A stretch of 64,000 nt of DNA from Ophioderma brevispina (lineage: Eukaryota > Echinodermata > Ophiuroidea > Amphilepidida > Ophiodermatidae), in the NCBI GenBank assembly GCA_023653785.1, contig JAMKCH010035354.1:1-64000 (forward strand), read 5' to 3'. Below the pieces are notes generated by a model. It searched no databases and was not told the origin of the DNA. It was given only the letters and a program-made list of their open reading frames with translations. Positions 49,001 to 60,523 of the stretch are shown one piece after another (within the stretch, counting starts at the first letter, position 1; each line of letters begins with the position of its first letter). A program made the position numbers and the translations under genes.

Positions 49001-49345
49001 CGAAAATCACCACCCTACCAAAATTCAATCCCATACGGTCAAAGACGGCCAAGTTATTCCAATTAATGACCCCTCTGGATGACCTTTGACCCCCAAATGA
49101 CCATCGAAACAACATGACCACCTAAACTCGCTACAGCCGGAATAACTTACCACCACACCAAAACTCACATCCATACGTCCAAGCACGGCCCAGTTACCAA
49201 TATGACCCCCTGGATGACCTTTGACCCCCAACCTATGTACACTTCGAAAACGTTGACCATAAAACTCTTACGGCGAAATTCTACCACCACACAAAATTCA
49301 TACCGTATGTTAAATGATGGCGAAACGCATAGCAGGACAAACAAA
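46100..49345 (+). repeat. ~130-bp satellite, about 24 units, with DR1-type motifs
   Basis: The phrase GGATGACCTTTGACCCC recurs about 24 times between 46,213 and 49,210, a mean spacing of about 130 bp. Each unit runs: CAATAATGACCCCTGGATGA, CCTTTGACCCCCAAATGACC, CCTCGAAAACGTGACCACTA, AACTCGTACAGCGAAAACTC, TACCACCACACCAAAACTCA, TATCCATACGTCAAAGCACG, GCCAAGTTACC. Units differ largely by single-base indels. The array ends in ACGCATAGCAGGACAAACAA and an AAAC run. Just before it, near 46,051, a TATAAATAG and a GC-rich GCTGCGGCGGCCCCGCTAG patch occur. The many frames here are array translations. Confidence 0.95.
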
Positions 49346-50781
49346 CAAACAAACAATCAACAAACAAAACCACAAAGTTGGGTGTTTTTTAGTAATGACT
49401 AGATTCAATTTCAAGTGACGTTTAACAAACTATCTGATAGCATCAAATTTGGATATGGAAGTCAGAAAAAATAATACAATACCAAGTATCCTTCAAATCA
49501 CATATAACTTTTTTCAAGGCAAGAAATTTCTGCAGATAGATAATCACCAAAAGATAGGTTCCATGAGGCAATACACTCTATGATCAATCCTAGAATAATA
49601 TTATGTAAATGGAAAAAATGATTTGCAGCCATTATTGTGTGCAAATTAAAGGGGAATGGATTGATTTATTACATGAAGTTCATCTTGATTGAATGGAATT
49701 CCTGCCTCCCCATACCAAAATCTTAAAATTGTACCACCATATTTTAGTTTGTTTTGATTGAATGAGAGTAAAAACATGGACTTTCTGTAAGGCCCATAGC
49801 ATTACTGTGTTAAATTATACATTGGTCTACCTATATGGTGGCAATTTGTTATAACATCCAAACTAAACATCTTTTAGCCCTAAGATTCACAGGGTAGGAA
49901 CCGAGGAAAAAATAGTAGCATTCTACAGACAACAACTATGATGACCACTTCAGTAAAAATCTGGTGTTCTGGGGACAAGGTTATTAAGATTGGGTCATGG
50001 ACCTTAGAGAGTTGCTGGTAACTTTTAGCAAAGTATTGCTTACAATGGTACATTTTGTAAATTAAAAGCAACATGTTAGTGATGTATCATTTGACGTTAA
50101 AAAAAAAATTATCCATGTTCTTCATGGTCCTATGAGCATGCTTTATTTCACACCTTTTGTCACGTTCCACCCACTGCAAGCTATTCGTCTATCTCAGCTG
50201 AGTTCTCGCACCATTCTCAATCATATTGCACGACCAATCTAGTGTTCAGCCAAGCCCGAACTACAATTTACAAATTCTAGCTCTTCTTAGTTTATATTTT
50301 TTTGGTAATTCCTCTGTACAATATTGTGTGAACCTAGTCTAGTGTAAAGACTTCAACGAGGGATACAGCATACAAGACAAAATATACTGAGCGAAATGAC
50401 CAAAGACGAAATTGCTTTGTACATTCGGATGATGGGTCATGGACACGACAAAATAATAATAATAATGAGATAAAATTGATTTTGATGAAAATATATGAAA
50501 ATAAAGTTAATTTTATTGATCAAATCTTTAATATAATTGACCAAAGACTAAATTGGTTTAAACAAATGCACATTTCAGTTTTCTTGGGACGAAAAACAAC
50601 TTAACAATATATGAAATAGAATGAAAAATGTTTTAAACTAATTGGGAAACCTATATTTGCAATGCCATACACAAAATATTAAATGCTAGAGAGTACATAT
50701 ATTTAATATTTTGGTTAAAAATGTAACACTTTTTTGCCACCCTGTATAAGCAGAAAATTTGTTACTAATTAGTGTACTTAC
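49346..50781. other. Intronic sequence, nothing recognised
   Basis: AT-rich intron of ANKRD13C between the satellite and the 50.8-kb exon. An AAT microsatellite lies near 50,452. No other feature is seen. Confidence 0.5.
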
Positions 50782-50851
50782 CAATGCCAAGGTAGCCTTG
50801 AACATTTTTCTGGTTTCCTTACAGATCTGCGGTCTTCCTAAGTGTGGTACC
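50782..50851 (-). CDS. ANKRD13C: ANKRD13C exon, start of the conserved C-terminal block
   Basis: On the minus strand, an acceptor TTAAATTGATAG (ending 50,852) and donor GCATTG|GTAAGTAC (50,782/50,781) enclose 70 nt: one base finishing an upstream codon, then 23 codons reading VPHLGRPQICKETRKMFKA, then TLAL. Vertebrate ANKRD13C has an APHLGR...VCKE...FKAT segment at this place, directly before the (S)xxFP block encoded by the next exon. Phase is correct for joining. The intron to the next exon is 8 kb and repeat-filled. Ankyrin-repeat exons are expected further right; I found none before base 64,000. Confidence 0.92.
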
Positions 50852-52476
50852 CTATCAATTTAAGTAGAAAAACATTAAAGATCACAACAATTTTCTTTTG
50901 TGACTGGTCAAATAAATTTCATTATTTTTACCATTATAAATTATAATCCTGCAAAAAAAATCCGGAGTAATCTCTTCCACAGATGGGAAAAAATTGTTTA
51001 GCAATTCAGTGAAATGTTCTCCTTGAACTTCTGCATGCAAATATATTAAAGAAGTCTTGTTTACTTTCAATTTCTAATTTAGTTATCATGCTCCGCAAGC
51101 TTACAGGTGAGGAAATTAGCTTGCCTACAAGAGAGAATGGTCTTTTCGCACGGTCGGAGACCGTGCTTTGCTATGGGTTTTACCCCGGAAGTAATATCTT
51201 CATGAATTTTTCCATAGGATTGCATGGACGAACAAAATACATGGGTGCCTTTCTAGAAGTTAGATTTAGGAACTGTGTGATTAGTTTTAGCGAAAGATTT
51301 GATTATAATCCGTTATATGGTGAATTGGGAGGAATTTCAACATTTTAAAAAAGTAAAATTTATACAGTTTTTATTTAAAATTTTTAATTAAAAACTCCTA
51401 TTCAGCAGTGATAGAGTTGTTTTCTGCTAATAGGCTTTTAAAAGTGTAATTTTGTGATTTGGATCGGAGAAATGAAGTGATTTTTCTCCCCATTGGGAAT
51501 TTGTCGCTCTGCAAGTGTGCAAAATTCTGCAACATTTTGCTGTTTTGGTAGCAATTTTGTGCCTTTAAATGCCAATAGGATTTTGATTTATTAAATCTAG
51601 TATGTGTAAAGGTTTTAATATGGACATGTAATTAACATGCGTAATAACCTGCCACAAAACATGCTTCATTAACGAGTGACCGTGCAATTCCTTTTTAAAG
51701 GGAATTTGTATTTAGTTGGGAGTCTGGGGATTTTGAATAGTTCAATTTCCAGGTGCACGCCAAAAATACCTGCAGACATAATATGCCATACTGAAGAACA
51801 AGGTCCACATTACTGTAGGCTTGAGGTAAACCATTTGGGATGCCTCATTTTTTACACTTCTTAACTGTCAGAAATTGGAGCACATTTAATTCCTGCCCCA
51901 AAATATTTATTAAGCTGATTGACGTACAGAAAATTTAACCAATTAAAAACAAATTAAAAGTTCATAATAGGGACAAAGTGCAAATACACTTTTCACAAAA
52001 TATTACCTGGGTTAAAGATTGTTCACATGTGGTTCATTTCCCACATTAAATTGACGGTTTGTCATGCTACCTATCTAGCCAAAAACTCACTATCTTGTGA
52101 TTAGAATCGCGCAGCATCCATACTTTCCATTACGATAAAATTTAATTTTGTCAATTGATAGGTTTTAAAGTACACAAGTGTCTTATAGAAAAGTGAACTT
52201 TTTTTTGTGGGTTTTTAGAATGGGTATTGGTCTTTATCCATCTTAACAAAATTCAAGAGCATTCATATTAACATCAAAATTATGTCAAATTGGTCATTTT
52301 AAATGATTCTTCCCAGGATTACATATCTTATGACTTTCTTGTTTGATTCAAACAATTCAAAGCAACATAAACTGTCAGCCATTTTAATTCACAGCCCTTC
52401 AATTTATATCAGGCATTGCATTTTGTTTAGGGTGAACGTTCTTATTATTTATGTGGATCATTGTTGATAGTGCCTC
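50852..52476. other. Intronic sequence with one unexplained ORF
   Basis: No ANKRD13C exon was found. An 86-codon plus-strand frame at 51,088-51,348 (starts MLRKLTGEEISLP) covers a GCACGGTC-GGA-GACCGTGC hairpin at about 51,149-51,167. It has no recognisable domain and I do not call it a gene. Confidence 0.45.
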
Positions 52477-53846
52477 TTAAAGTGACCGGAGGATTTTTTT
52501 TAGGAAACGAATTCTCTCAAATTCAATGGATCGGTGGCTAGACCACCTACCAAGAACGTTTCGAGGTTATTGGATAAACAGGGGCAAAAGAAAACCGGCA
52601 ACCTGGTTTTGAAACTTGCCTGCTATCGTACTCGTCCCATCATTAGAAAAACCATGCTTTTACTTCTGTCGTGCACGACAGAAACTACTAAATCATCACC
52701 TTATTAGGCCAAAAAAAAAAATGGTTGTCTCAAAGCTACGGGCGCGTTTGTAAATTTCGACCGAAAATTGAAAAAAAGTTATGCGGAACTTTTTTTTATT
52801 TTTTGTTCCAAAAAAAAACAGTCATGAACTCCAAATTTTTGTTGAAAAACTGAAATTGTGAAATTGAAAATGCACGATTCACGCAATATGCGACTCTCGG
52901 CGGTTGTGAACTGACTATTTTTACGTTGACATGGAGGTGCAGAAGACGATCTTACTGGGCACCAGCGTGTGAGTGAAAAACACTCCCCACCAAATAAATG
53001 GCAAAATACTTACGGTTGGGAATAAAGTGTGCAGGCTAGAAAGGTGTTGTGATTGGAATGCACTAGAAGTGGCTGTTTAGCGTCGAATATCGCAAAACCA
53101 AATCGGAAAAACCCCATACATAAAATAAACTATTAAAGTTTCTTGATGTGCAATCCATTGATATATGATTACTTGCAAAATCTTGCCGCTTCAGTTTAAA
53201 ATCGCGCATTCAACACAGTTATATTTACGTGGATTTCAATGCGGCACTTTAATTTACTGGTGTGGTGCGGGTCAAGGCAATTTTGCATTCCAAACGTCGC
53301 GTATTATACATGTGCTTCGGAAAGTAACGATGGATACAGTTATTCTCAAAGTTAAGGTTGAATCTGCAACTATAAACTAATGGATCCTCCACAAAACTGA
53401 TAAAACCTTTAATTTTAACGACATTGCAATTTGAATCTTGTGTGGGGGAAAATCCATGTGTGGATCTGAGGCCGGAAATCGCTGATGTTGACACTGCCAT
53501 GACTGCAAATTCGATACCATGGTGGAGGTACAAGCATCAGGTGAAAGTTGGCGACCAGTGGGTGCATGCACATAGATATTTTATTGGCCGAGCACAAGAG
53601 TTGAAAATTAAAGAAAAAAAAAATAACCACCCATCCCGCATTACTTTTCAATCCACCTCATCCGCTTTGAGACAAACTATTTTTTTTTTTTGTTGGCCTT
53701 ACATAATACGGCATATTCGGCTATTCTTTTCACTTCAGGTGTGATCTAATACATTGGTAAGCCTTCCAACTATGGAAAAAACCGGTGTTCGAGAAAAATT
53801 GGGGCGCTTCTTCTTCTTTCTGGAAATCTCCTCAATGTCTCTTTAA
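52477..53846. mobile_element. 1.37-kb TTAA-flanked element, family A (long member)
   Basis: Starts TTAA then AGTGACCGGAGGATTTTTTT and ends GGAAATCTCCTCAATGTCTCT then TTAA (53,843-53,846). These are the family-A ends also seen at 17,914-18,264, and subterminal blocks (the GTCGTGCACGACAGA and CCAAGAACGTTTCGA region; the CATTGGTAAGC region) are shared too. About 1 kb of extra interior separates this from the short MITE. Overlapping frames at 53,165-53,744 on both strands have no recognisable transposase motif, though the plus-strand 106-codon frame at 53,424-53,744 is not obviously low-complexity. Confidence 0.85.
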
Positions 53847-54289
53847 GCCTCACACTGTGTCAAAATAATTGACCAAAATTAACAAAGCACTATCTGTTGA
53901 CCAAGTCTGCAAGCCTCTGTCCGCACCGGCAGCACCTCTAAGACTCTTCATAACATGCAATAATAGCCACTCTTGGCAGTACCACACGTGTTCATAATTT
54001 GCCGTGTACGGTGAGTGGATATTGATTTATCAATTAATTTAACACAGGGATATGTCATCCACTACCCCACTTGGGACTACAACCAATACCATCAACAATA
54101 TTGAATAGATGTTACTGTGATTTATGTCTCAGTAGGCAATTTCAAATATTTTATGTATTGTATCTCAGATTTAAATTTAGCTATTGCATGTATCTCTTCT
54201 ACCAAGACTAATCCTGTTTGAAAAATGTCAGGCTAATTAGGGCAAAAAAACAAGTTTGGTCTCAGAGACCGTGCGCAGTTGTTTAAATT

Positions 54290-55925
54290 GGTTTTTTGGA
54301 CCGTATAACAGTTTTTTTTTTTTTAATTTTTTAGGTTTTTTCTTTTTTTAAATTTTATGGTTTTTATTATTTCAGAAAAAAATTAAAACCGTTTTTTTTT
54401 AGAAAAATTGAAAAAAGTAGCCAAACAAATGCAAAAAAATGCATTTTGCATACATTTTTCTAAAAAATAACAACGGCACTAAATAAAAATGCTAAGTATA
54501 AAGACAGAGGGTCGGTACGCATTGCGATTTTCCTTTCAAATTTCTTCTAGAAAACTTGTTGTTTTTTTCATGTTTGGCGATTTTTTTGATTTTTTTTAAA
54601 CAATCAAAAAAATCGATTTTTTTAAAATTTAAATCAGATTTTTTTTTATTTAAATCGGATTTTTTTGATTTTTTTAAGTTTCCTAATATGGACTTATCCA
54701 GAATTCTTTCAAAGCATGGAAATTAACCAAATCATTATATATACTTTCCCTAATACACGAGTCTAAAATGAACATGAAACCTAGCCTGAAGAATGGTTGT
54801 GACAGTATTTTGGAATTAAATGATGGCCCAAGTCACAATATTATTTCGGAACTACAAATGACATCGTCCTTTCCAAAATCATGCCTGGTATACTCTCTGA
54901 TTTTTTTTTTCTGAAAGAAATCCCCAATAACTATTGGATATTAGAAACTCTCACATTAAAATCCCCAGTAAACATAAAGAACTTCCCTCAGAGAAGCCCC
55001 AGTTTATATTTCAATAGTCTCACAGGAAAATCCCCATTGGCAGTCAGCATTGGAAATTCCCAGTCAATTCTTATTCAAGCACTGAACATGAAATAACTCA
55101 CGAGTCTGCAGACAAATATCAGACCTCAACGCGTGGCACAAGTCAAGAAGTGACTGAACTACTGTACCTATACATGTAGGCTTACAAACATGTTATATCT
55201 ATTATTTTAAACATTTTTTGTTGGCACCTGTTCAATACGGAATTTGACCTAATTAGCACGCCACACTTATTTAACTTTAAAAGTAGTCCCTAATTAGGGC
55301 TCCATCCGGAACCTTCCTTTTTTTGCCAAATAAGTGAGTGAGATGCAAAAACATGCTGAATAAGTTTAATGGGAGAATTAAATGTTACCATCAACTGGCT
55401 GTTGGCGTTTTACAATGAGTTTGGTGCAGTATTTTGAAGGATTTTTGTTAAAAGCTTTAAAAAATTAAATTACAACTTTTAAAAAAGGTCATCCTAGAGC
55501 GCTACTGAATGTCTGGGCATTTATTAGGTCCAATATGGTACTGTAATACTGTAAATATGTTTCACTAGTATCTACAAGAACTTTGAATTCGATTACAAAA
55601 GAAAACTAAAGAAACTTTAATTTAGATGACAACATCAAGGTTTCAAATCATGATTATTTTAAAACATAAATTCAAGTGTCATTGCTAACCATGTAGATGG
55701 TATCTGAATGCTTAAAAGTGGTTAAAAAATAATCTTTTATTTTGATAAAAGTAGTTGAATTTACAAGTATAAAATTTGTCTTTTAAAAAAAGAAAAAACC
55801 TAAAAAATTAATTTTTTATACAAAAAAAGTGCTTTAAATCTTGATTTTTAAAAAAAAAATCATTTGATTTAAATTGCGATTTAAATCACTGATTTAAATC
55901 AACGTATTTAAATGGCCAACCCTGT
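54290..55925. repeat. AT-rich repeat region with GATTTAAATC words; possible hAT-like end
   Basis: About 54,312-54,370 (AATTTTTTAGGTTTTTTC) is inverted at about 55,788-55,806. The right side, about 55,860-55,925, has repeated GATTTAAATC and ends GGCCAACCCTG, whose reverse complement CAGGGTTGGCC looks like a hAT-type terminus. I could not find the matching left terminus, so extent and class are uncertain. The 71-codon frame at 54,881-55,096 is unsupported. Confidence 0.45.
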
Positions 55926-57440
55926 TTTTTTTGGGACTTACAAGATCTTGTTCGTTTTGTTGGAGGAAAGGAGAAGGGATGTCTTTTAATTATGCAAATT
56001 TTTCTTAAATGTTATTTAGTCAACTATGTGGTAGGAAGGGGGAAGGAAGGGAAGGGTCTCAGCCTTCAACTTGTTAAGTTTCCTTTATTATATTTTGGTT
56101 TGTTTCCTAACTCAGGTCAATGTTAGTGGACATGTGGCTAATTTTTGTGATTCTGTCATCTAGAAATAGCCACAAGATAGAGAACAAATGAATCAGACCT
56201 TCTAAGTGTCAGAATTTTTTAAACATCGAATTTGCACCAACCGATTGTTTCACACAATGAGCTCCATTTTTGAAAAGCAATTTTTTTTGACAAATTCAAA
56301 TTTGGCTATCTCCTTGCAACACTGCCTGAAACTTTGTGTTGAAGCAATTTGAGGCAATTTATTTTGTGGTGGGGAATCTCTTGTGATATTTGCACGGAAA
56401 TAATTTACTAACAATTGCAAATGGGTTGTTGCAAGCGTAAAATCATGAGCTCACATATGTTGTGTAAAATAAGCATTTCTTTTGGTGTTAAGAGAGACAT
56501 GAACTAATTGTGCTCAGGGCAATATGCAGGATTTATTTAGTTTTAGGGATGGTGGGGATATTAAAAAATTGGACTTTTTTGTAAAAGTGGACCCACCCCA
56601 ATAAATGCGACTCTTTAGACTTTTGAACATCTGGTCACAAAAAGTGGACCTTTGCCCCCTTATGTGGAATTTTGGGGTCTGTGACTGCACCGCTACTAAG
56701 AAAACTTCTATACCCATGCATCAATATAGTACTAATCTGAGTGTTTGATTACAAAGTATAAACTTGCCGTCAAATGTCAAAATAATCATATTGCCAAACA
56801 AAATGATTGGGCCCAAAAAAATCACTTGCAAAAAAAAAAAAGAATAATAATACTTGTGATGATAATCACAGGGCAGTTGAAAGATATTAAATGTTGATTT
56901 ACAACTTTATCAGTTATGTCTCAAAAGGCACCAATTTCAATTATTTTCCGAAGTCCCCAGATTTATTTCAAAACGTGCTTACAATTTGATGTGAATCTGT
57001 CCTTTTCCCCTTTCGTCCTGTGTCTTAAATGCAGCCAAAAATAACAGCAAGTATTATTAAATCTCAACGTCTGCTGAATGCTTTAAAGTGCATTTCACTA
57101 GATAATATAAATTGCATGTTTTTGCTATCAATCACATAATCTACAAATCTGTGATTGATGATATTTTATTAATTGTTGCAGTCTTGGTACATTTACTTTT
57201 CAATAAATTACTTAGGGTTAAGGACTTCATGAATATTTTGGTTTTTCCCTTATTGCAAACAGATCATAGAATTTTAAAAATTGTTTTAACAATCAACAAA
57301 TTGCCAAAGTTTTAACCAGAAATCACCATTTTAATGATTTTTAAGTTTTTGGACAAAAACACGGTAATTAATTGAGCCAAATGTATATGTAAAATCCACA
57401 ATGTTATGCCATGTACTCATTTCCTTAAACTGTATAAAAA
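55926..57440. other. No gene recognised
   Basis: AT-rich. About 56,560-56,660 contains AAAAAGTGGAC-type words, the inverse of the cluster at 18,770-18,960. Confidence 0.5.
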
Positions 57441-59526
57441 AAATACACGTCGCGGTTCACAAACCGCTAAATCCCCCTGGCGGGTGCGGAGTGGTTTACC
57501 AATTTTTAAAATAAATGCGCTGCAAATGTCATTACCCTTGTGATTTTGTTCTTATTTTTAACAAGTATGTTTCTAAAGTTACCCCATTCTGCCCTTATCC
57601 AATTTTTCCTGGTTTACAAAATCTATTCTATTAAGGGGAGGTGGGTCAATTTATTTTGGATAGATATCTGGGTTTATGGTTAGCGTGTTGAAAACAAGGG
57701 GCATCCGAAGAGAGTAAAGGGTATGAGATGTAAACAAAAATATGGGCTTTGATAACCAAACTAGATAGTCCACAAAACCCCTTAAACACCAAAACCCCCT
57801 GAACCAAAAATCCCCTAAAACCCCAACCAAACCCCTCGTAAACCTGGACACCCCCCTTAAAAACTCGTGCAAGCCACCTTAAACCACAACAACCCCCTTT
57901 TAAGACCAGACAACCCCCCCCTCCTTAAACCCGGACATCCCTTTTTTCAACCCGGACAACCCACCCTTAAACCCAACAATACCCTTTAAGCCCAGAAACC
58001 ACTTTAAACCGGACAACCCATTGCAACGTAATCCCCGCGCAATGCATACGCACATGCGCGCATACGCTCAATGCAGCGTGCATGTGTGGCACGTCTGAGC
58101 ATGCATACGCGATAGGGCCACACAACCCCTTACCCAAACCCCCCCCTGAAACCCAAAAAAAATCCCTTAAACCCACCCCCCCCCTTTAAACCTGGGCAAC
58201 ACCCCCACTTGAAAACTCGTGCACCCACTTAAACCCCAACAATCCCCACTTAAGTCCAGACAACCCCCCTTTAACACGGACAACCCACCTTAAAACCCCA
58301 CATACACCCTTAAACCCAAAACACCTTAAGCTGGACAACCCACTAAACCCGACAAGGTAACTCCACCCATTAAAGCCAACATATGTGCCACACCACCCCT
58401 TAAAACCCAAACCCCCTTAAACCCAAAAATCCCTTCTTAAACCCCAAACAACCCCACTTAACCTGGACAACCACCCTTCGTAAAACTCGTTGCTTGCTGC
58501 ACCCACCTTAAACCACAACAAGCCCCCTCTTGAAACCAGACAACCCCCCCCTTTAAAACCCGGACCAACCCTTAAAACCGGATAACCACCTTAAAACCCC
58601 AACATCCAACTTAATTCCAGACAACCCCCCCACCCCCCGTAAACACGACACCCCCTTAAACCGACAACCCACCTTAACCCCAACAATCCCCCTTAAACCC
58701 AACAATCCCCCTAACCCAACAACCCCCTTAAGCTGGACAAACCCCCTTTAAACCGGACAACCCCCTTAAAGCCAACAACGCCTCTTAAACCACGGACCCG
58801 TCCCCTTAAACCCGGACACGCCCCTTTAAACCCGGACCCGCCCCCTTTAAACCGGACAACCACCTTTAAACCGGACAACCCACCTTAAACCTAATCAGCG
58901 TGAGAGTCATGATTCCCCACCCCTCCAAGATTCATCAAAATCATGCTATGGATCTTCGATAGTTGTTCACAAGCTGTTGGTTAAAAAATACCCCAAATTA
59001 ACTCCTTAATATGCCAAAAGTAGGTACCTAATTAGGCCCATATGCCACGCCCATCATCTAATTAGATGAAGGGGCATGGCAGTCCGATCCCACACACCAA
59101 GTGACATCACCATAACCCTTATGGGTCTTCTGTTTTGGGTACAATACCCAAAATTAACTATAATTATGCAAATTAGGTACCCTCATTGCATCATCCACGC
59201 CCATAAATCTAATCAGATGAAGGCCATGGGCGTCCGATCCCACCCACCATGTTACCTCACCATACACCCTTATGGGTCTCATGTTATCACGTCACCAAGA
59301 TTAGACCCAAATAACTCATTAATTACGCAAATGAGGTACCTAATTCAGCATGCACGCCCATTATCTAATCAGATGAAGGGCATGCAGTCCGATCCCACCC
59401 ACCAAGTTACATCACCCATAACCCTTATGGGTTCTCCATGTTATCGCGTTCACAAGTTGTGTTGGACCCGCCGCCGCCTTTGGTTATGATAGATAACCCC
59501 CTTCTGCTTTCAAGCCAGGGGGATTA
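57441..59526 (+). mobile_element. Composite element with internal C-rich minisatellite, copy 2
   Basis: Left arm 57,441-57,770 includes GTCGCGGTTCACAAACCGC and AATCCCCCTGGC. A minisatellite follows at 57,775-58,890, then a right arm to 59,526 ending GCCAGGGGGATT, the inverse of AATCCCCCTGGC. The right arm itself contains about three tandem versions of a ~130-bp block (CTAATCAGATGAAG...ATCACCATAACCCTTATGGG; about 59,035, 59,190, 59,340). It is a reverse-orientation homologue of 9,441-11,066. A transposase frame is absent, so non-autonomous. Confidence 0.78.
57775..58890 (-). repeat. C-rich ~19-bp minisatellite (reverse of the 9.8-10.7 kb array)
   Basis: Units of the form CCGGACAACCCCCTTAAAC, the inverse of the G-rich unit at 9,785-10,715. 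Around 58,030-58,120 a non-array insert (GCATACGCACATGCGCGCAT and similar) interrupts it; the 10-kb array has a similar CATACGCATATGCATGCGGC interruption. Confidence 0.93.
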
Positions 59527-60523
59527 AAAAGGGAAATATGCACTGCAATAATTACATGCATCACCCATTTAGGACTAATATGAAAGAAATTAATTTTAAC
59601 TCAACTTTAAACAACAAACAATATTTTTTTGGGAGTTAAGCATGCAAAAAGTTACATTCCATGCATGAAAACTTACCATTCGACAGAAATTCATTGATAT
59701 CAAGTCACACAATTGTGAGGTCTCTTTGTTTATTTTTGGTAGTATATTTCTATAGTGTATCGGAAAAAGCAGCTCTTACGGTTATAGGGGCATTCTTTAA
59801 AATTTTTCGATAGGTTTAACATGTCCATTTCATAGGACTAGTATCACCCGTCTTGGCACCTGTGATCTACCCCGTTTCAGATGAAAAGAGACAACTAAAA
59901 ACATTTTGGGAAAGCCACACAATGTCCGCACAGCAAAATTTCAAACGGGTCTATATTCCTCAAGCATTAAACAAGGCTTTCTTGAGAATTACTGAATTTG
60001 TTGCCCTTCCCTTAACAATCGTGCTCTTACAAATCTTGGCATGCGGGGAAAGCTTTTTTTTCAACAAGGACGTGGGTGGTGATGGATTCAGAAAATTTGG
60101 TTAATAGAGGATCCATTGGTCCTTCCGTTTACAACACCATGAAGACCGGTTACCCCGGTAGTAAAGGATCTTTTTTCTTTCTTTTTTAGTAAAGTATTTT
60201 GGAGGCCTCAGACAACAAGAATTTGTGGACTCTCAACACGAGATGACATTACCAATGGATGCTTAAATAACAAGTAACAGTAACTTAGTAGTAAATATCA
60301 CTATGAGACAACAAGAAAGAATTATGCTGTCCCCCAAAATGGCACCACGTATTTTGTTCAGAGGAAACTTACACAGCACCTGAAGTCCAAAAATCTACCC
60401 CCTACCAGTTCAAAGTTTAACAGGTTGGTGAATTTTGTGCTAGGTTGATCTACACACCGACCAACTGTTGTTGTTGATACCTGCAATGAGCTAATTAATA
60501 TTCTTAAACATGCAGAATCTTGC
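58560..60523 (+). repeat. Local tandem duplication, unit 1 (~1.9 kb)
   Basis: From within the minisatellite through the composite right arm and about 1 kb of following sequence, ending ATGCAGAATCTTGCT at 60,523. The same order recurs immediately in 60,524-62,385. In this copy the post-element part contains an 83-codon frame at 59,853-60,104 that is not preserved in unit 2, so I do not call it a gene. Confidence 0.85.

Noticed and set aside
46091..49402. Many frames of 60-133 codons on both strands
   Set aside because: They are readings of the 130-bp satellite broken by indels.
59853..60104. 83-codon plus-strand frame
   Set aside because: Lies in duplicated repeat flank; the matching part of the second copy (about 61,750-61,960) is not open and no domain is recognisable.
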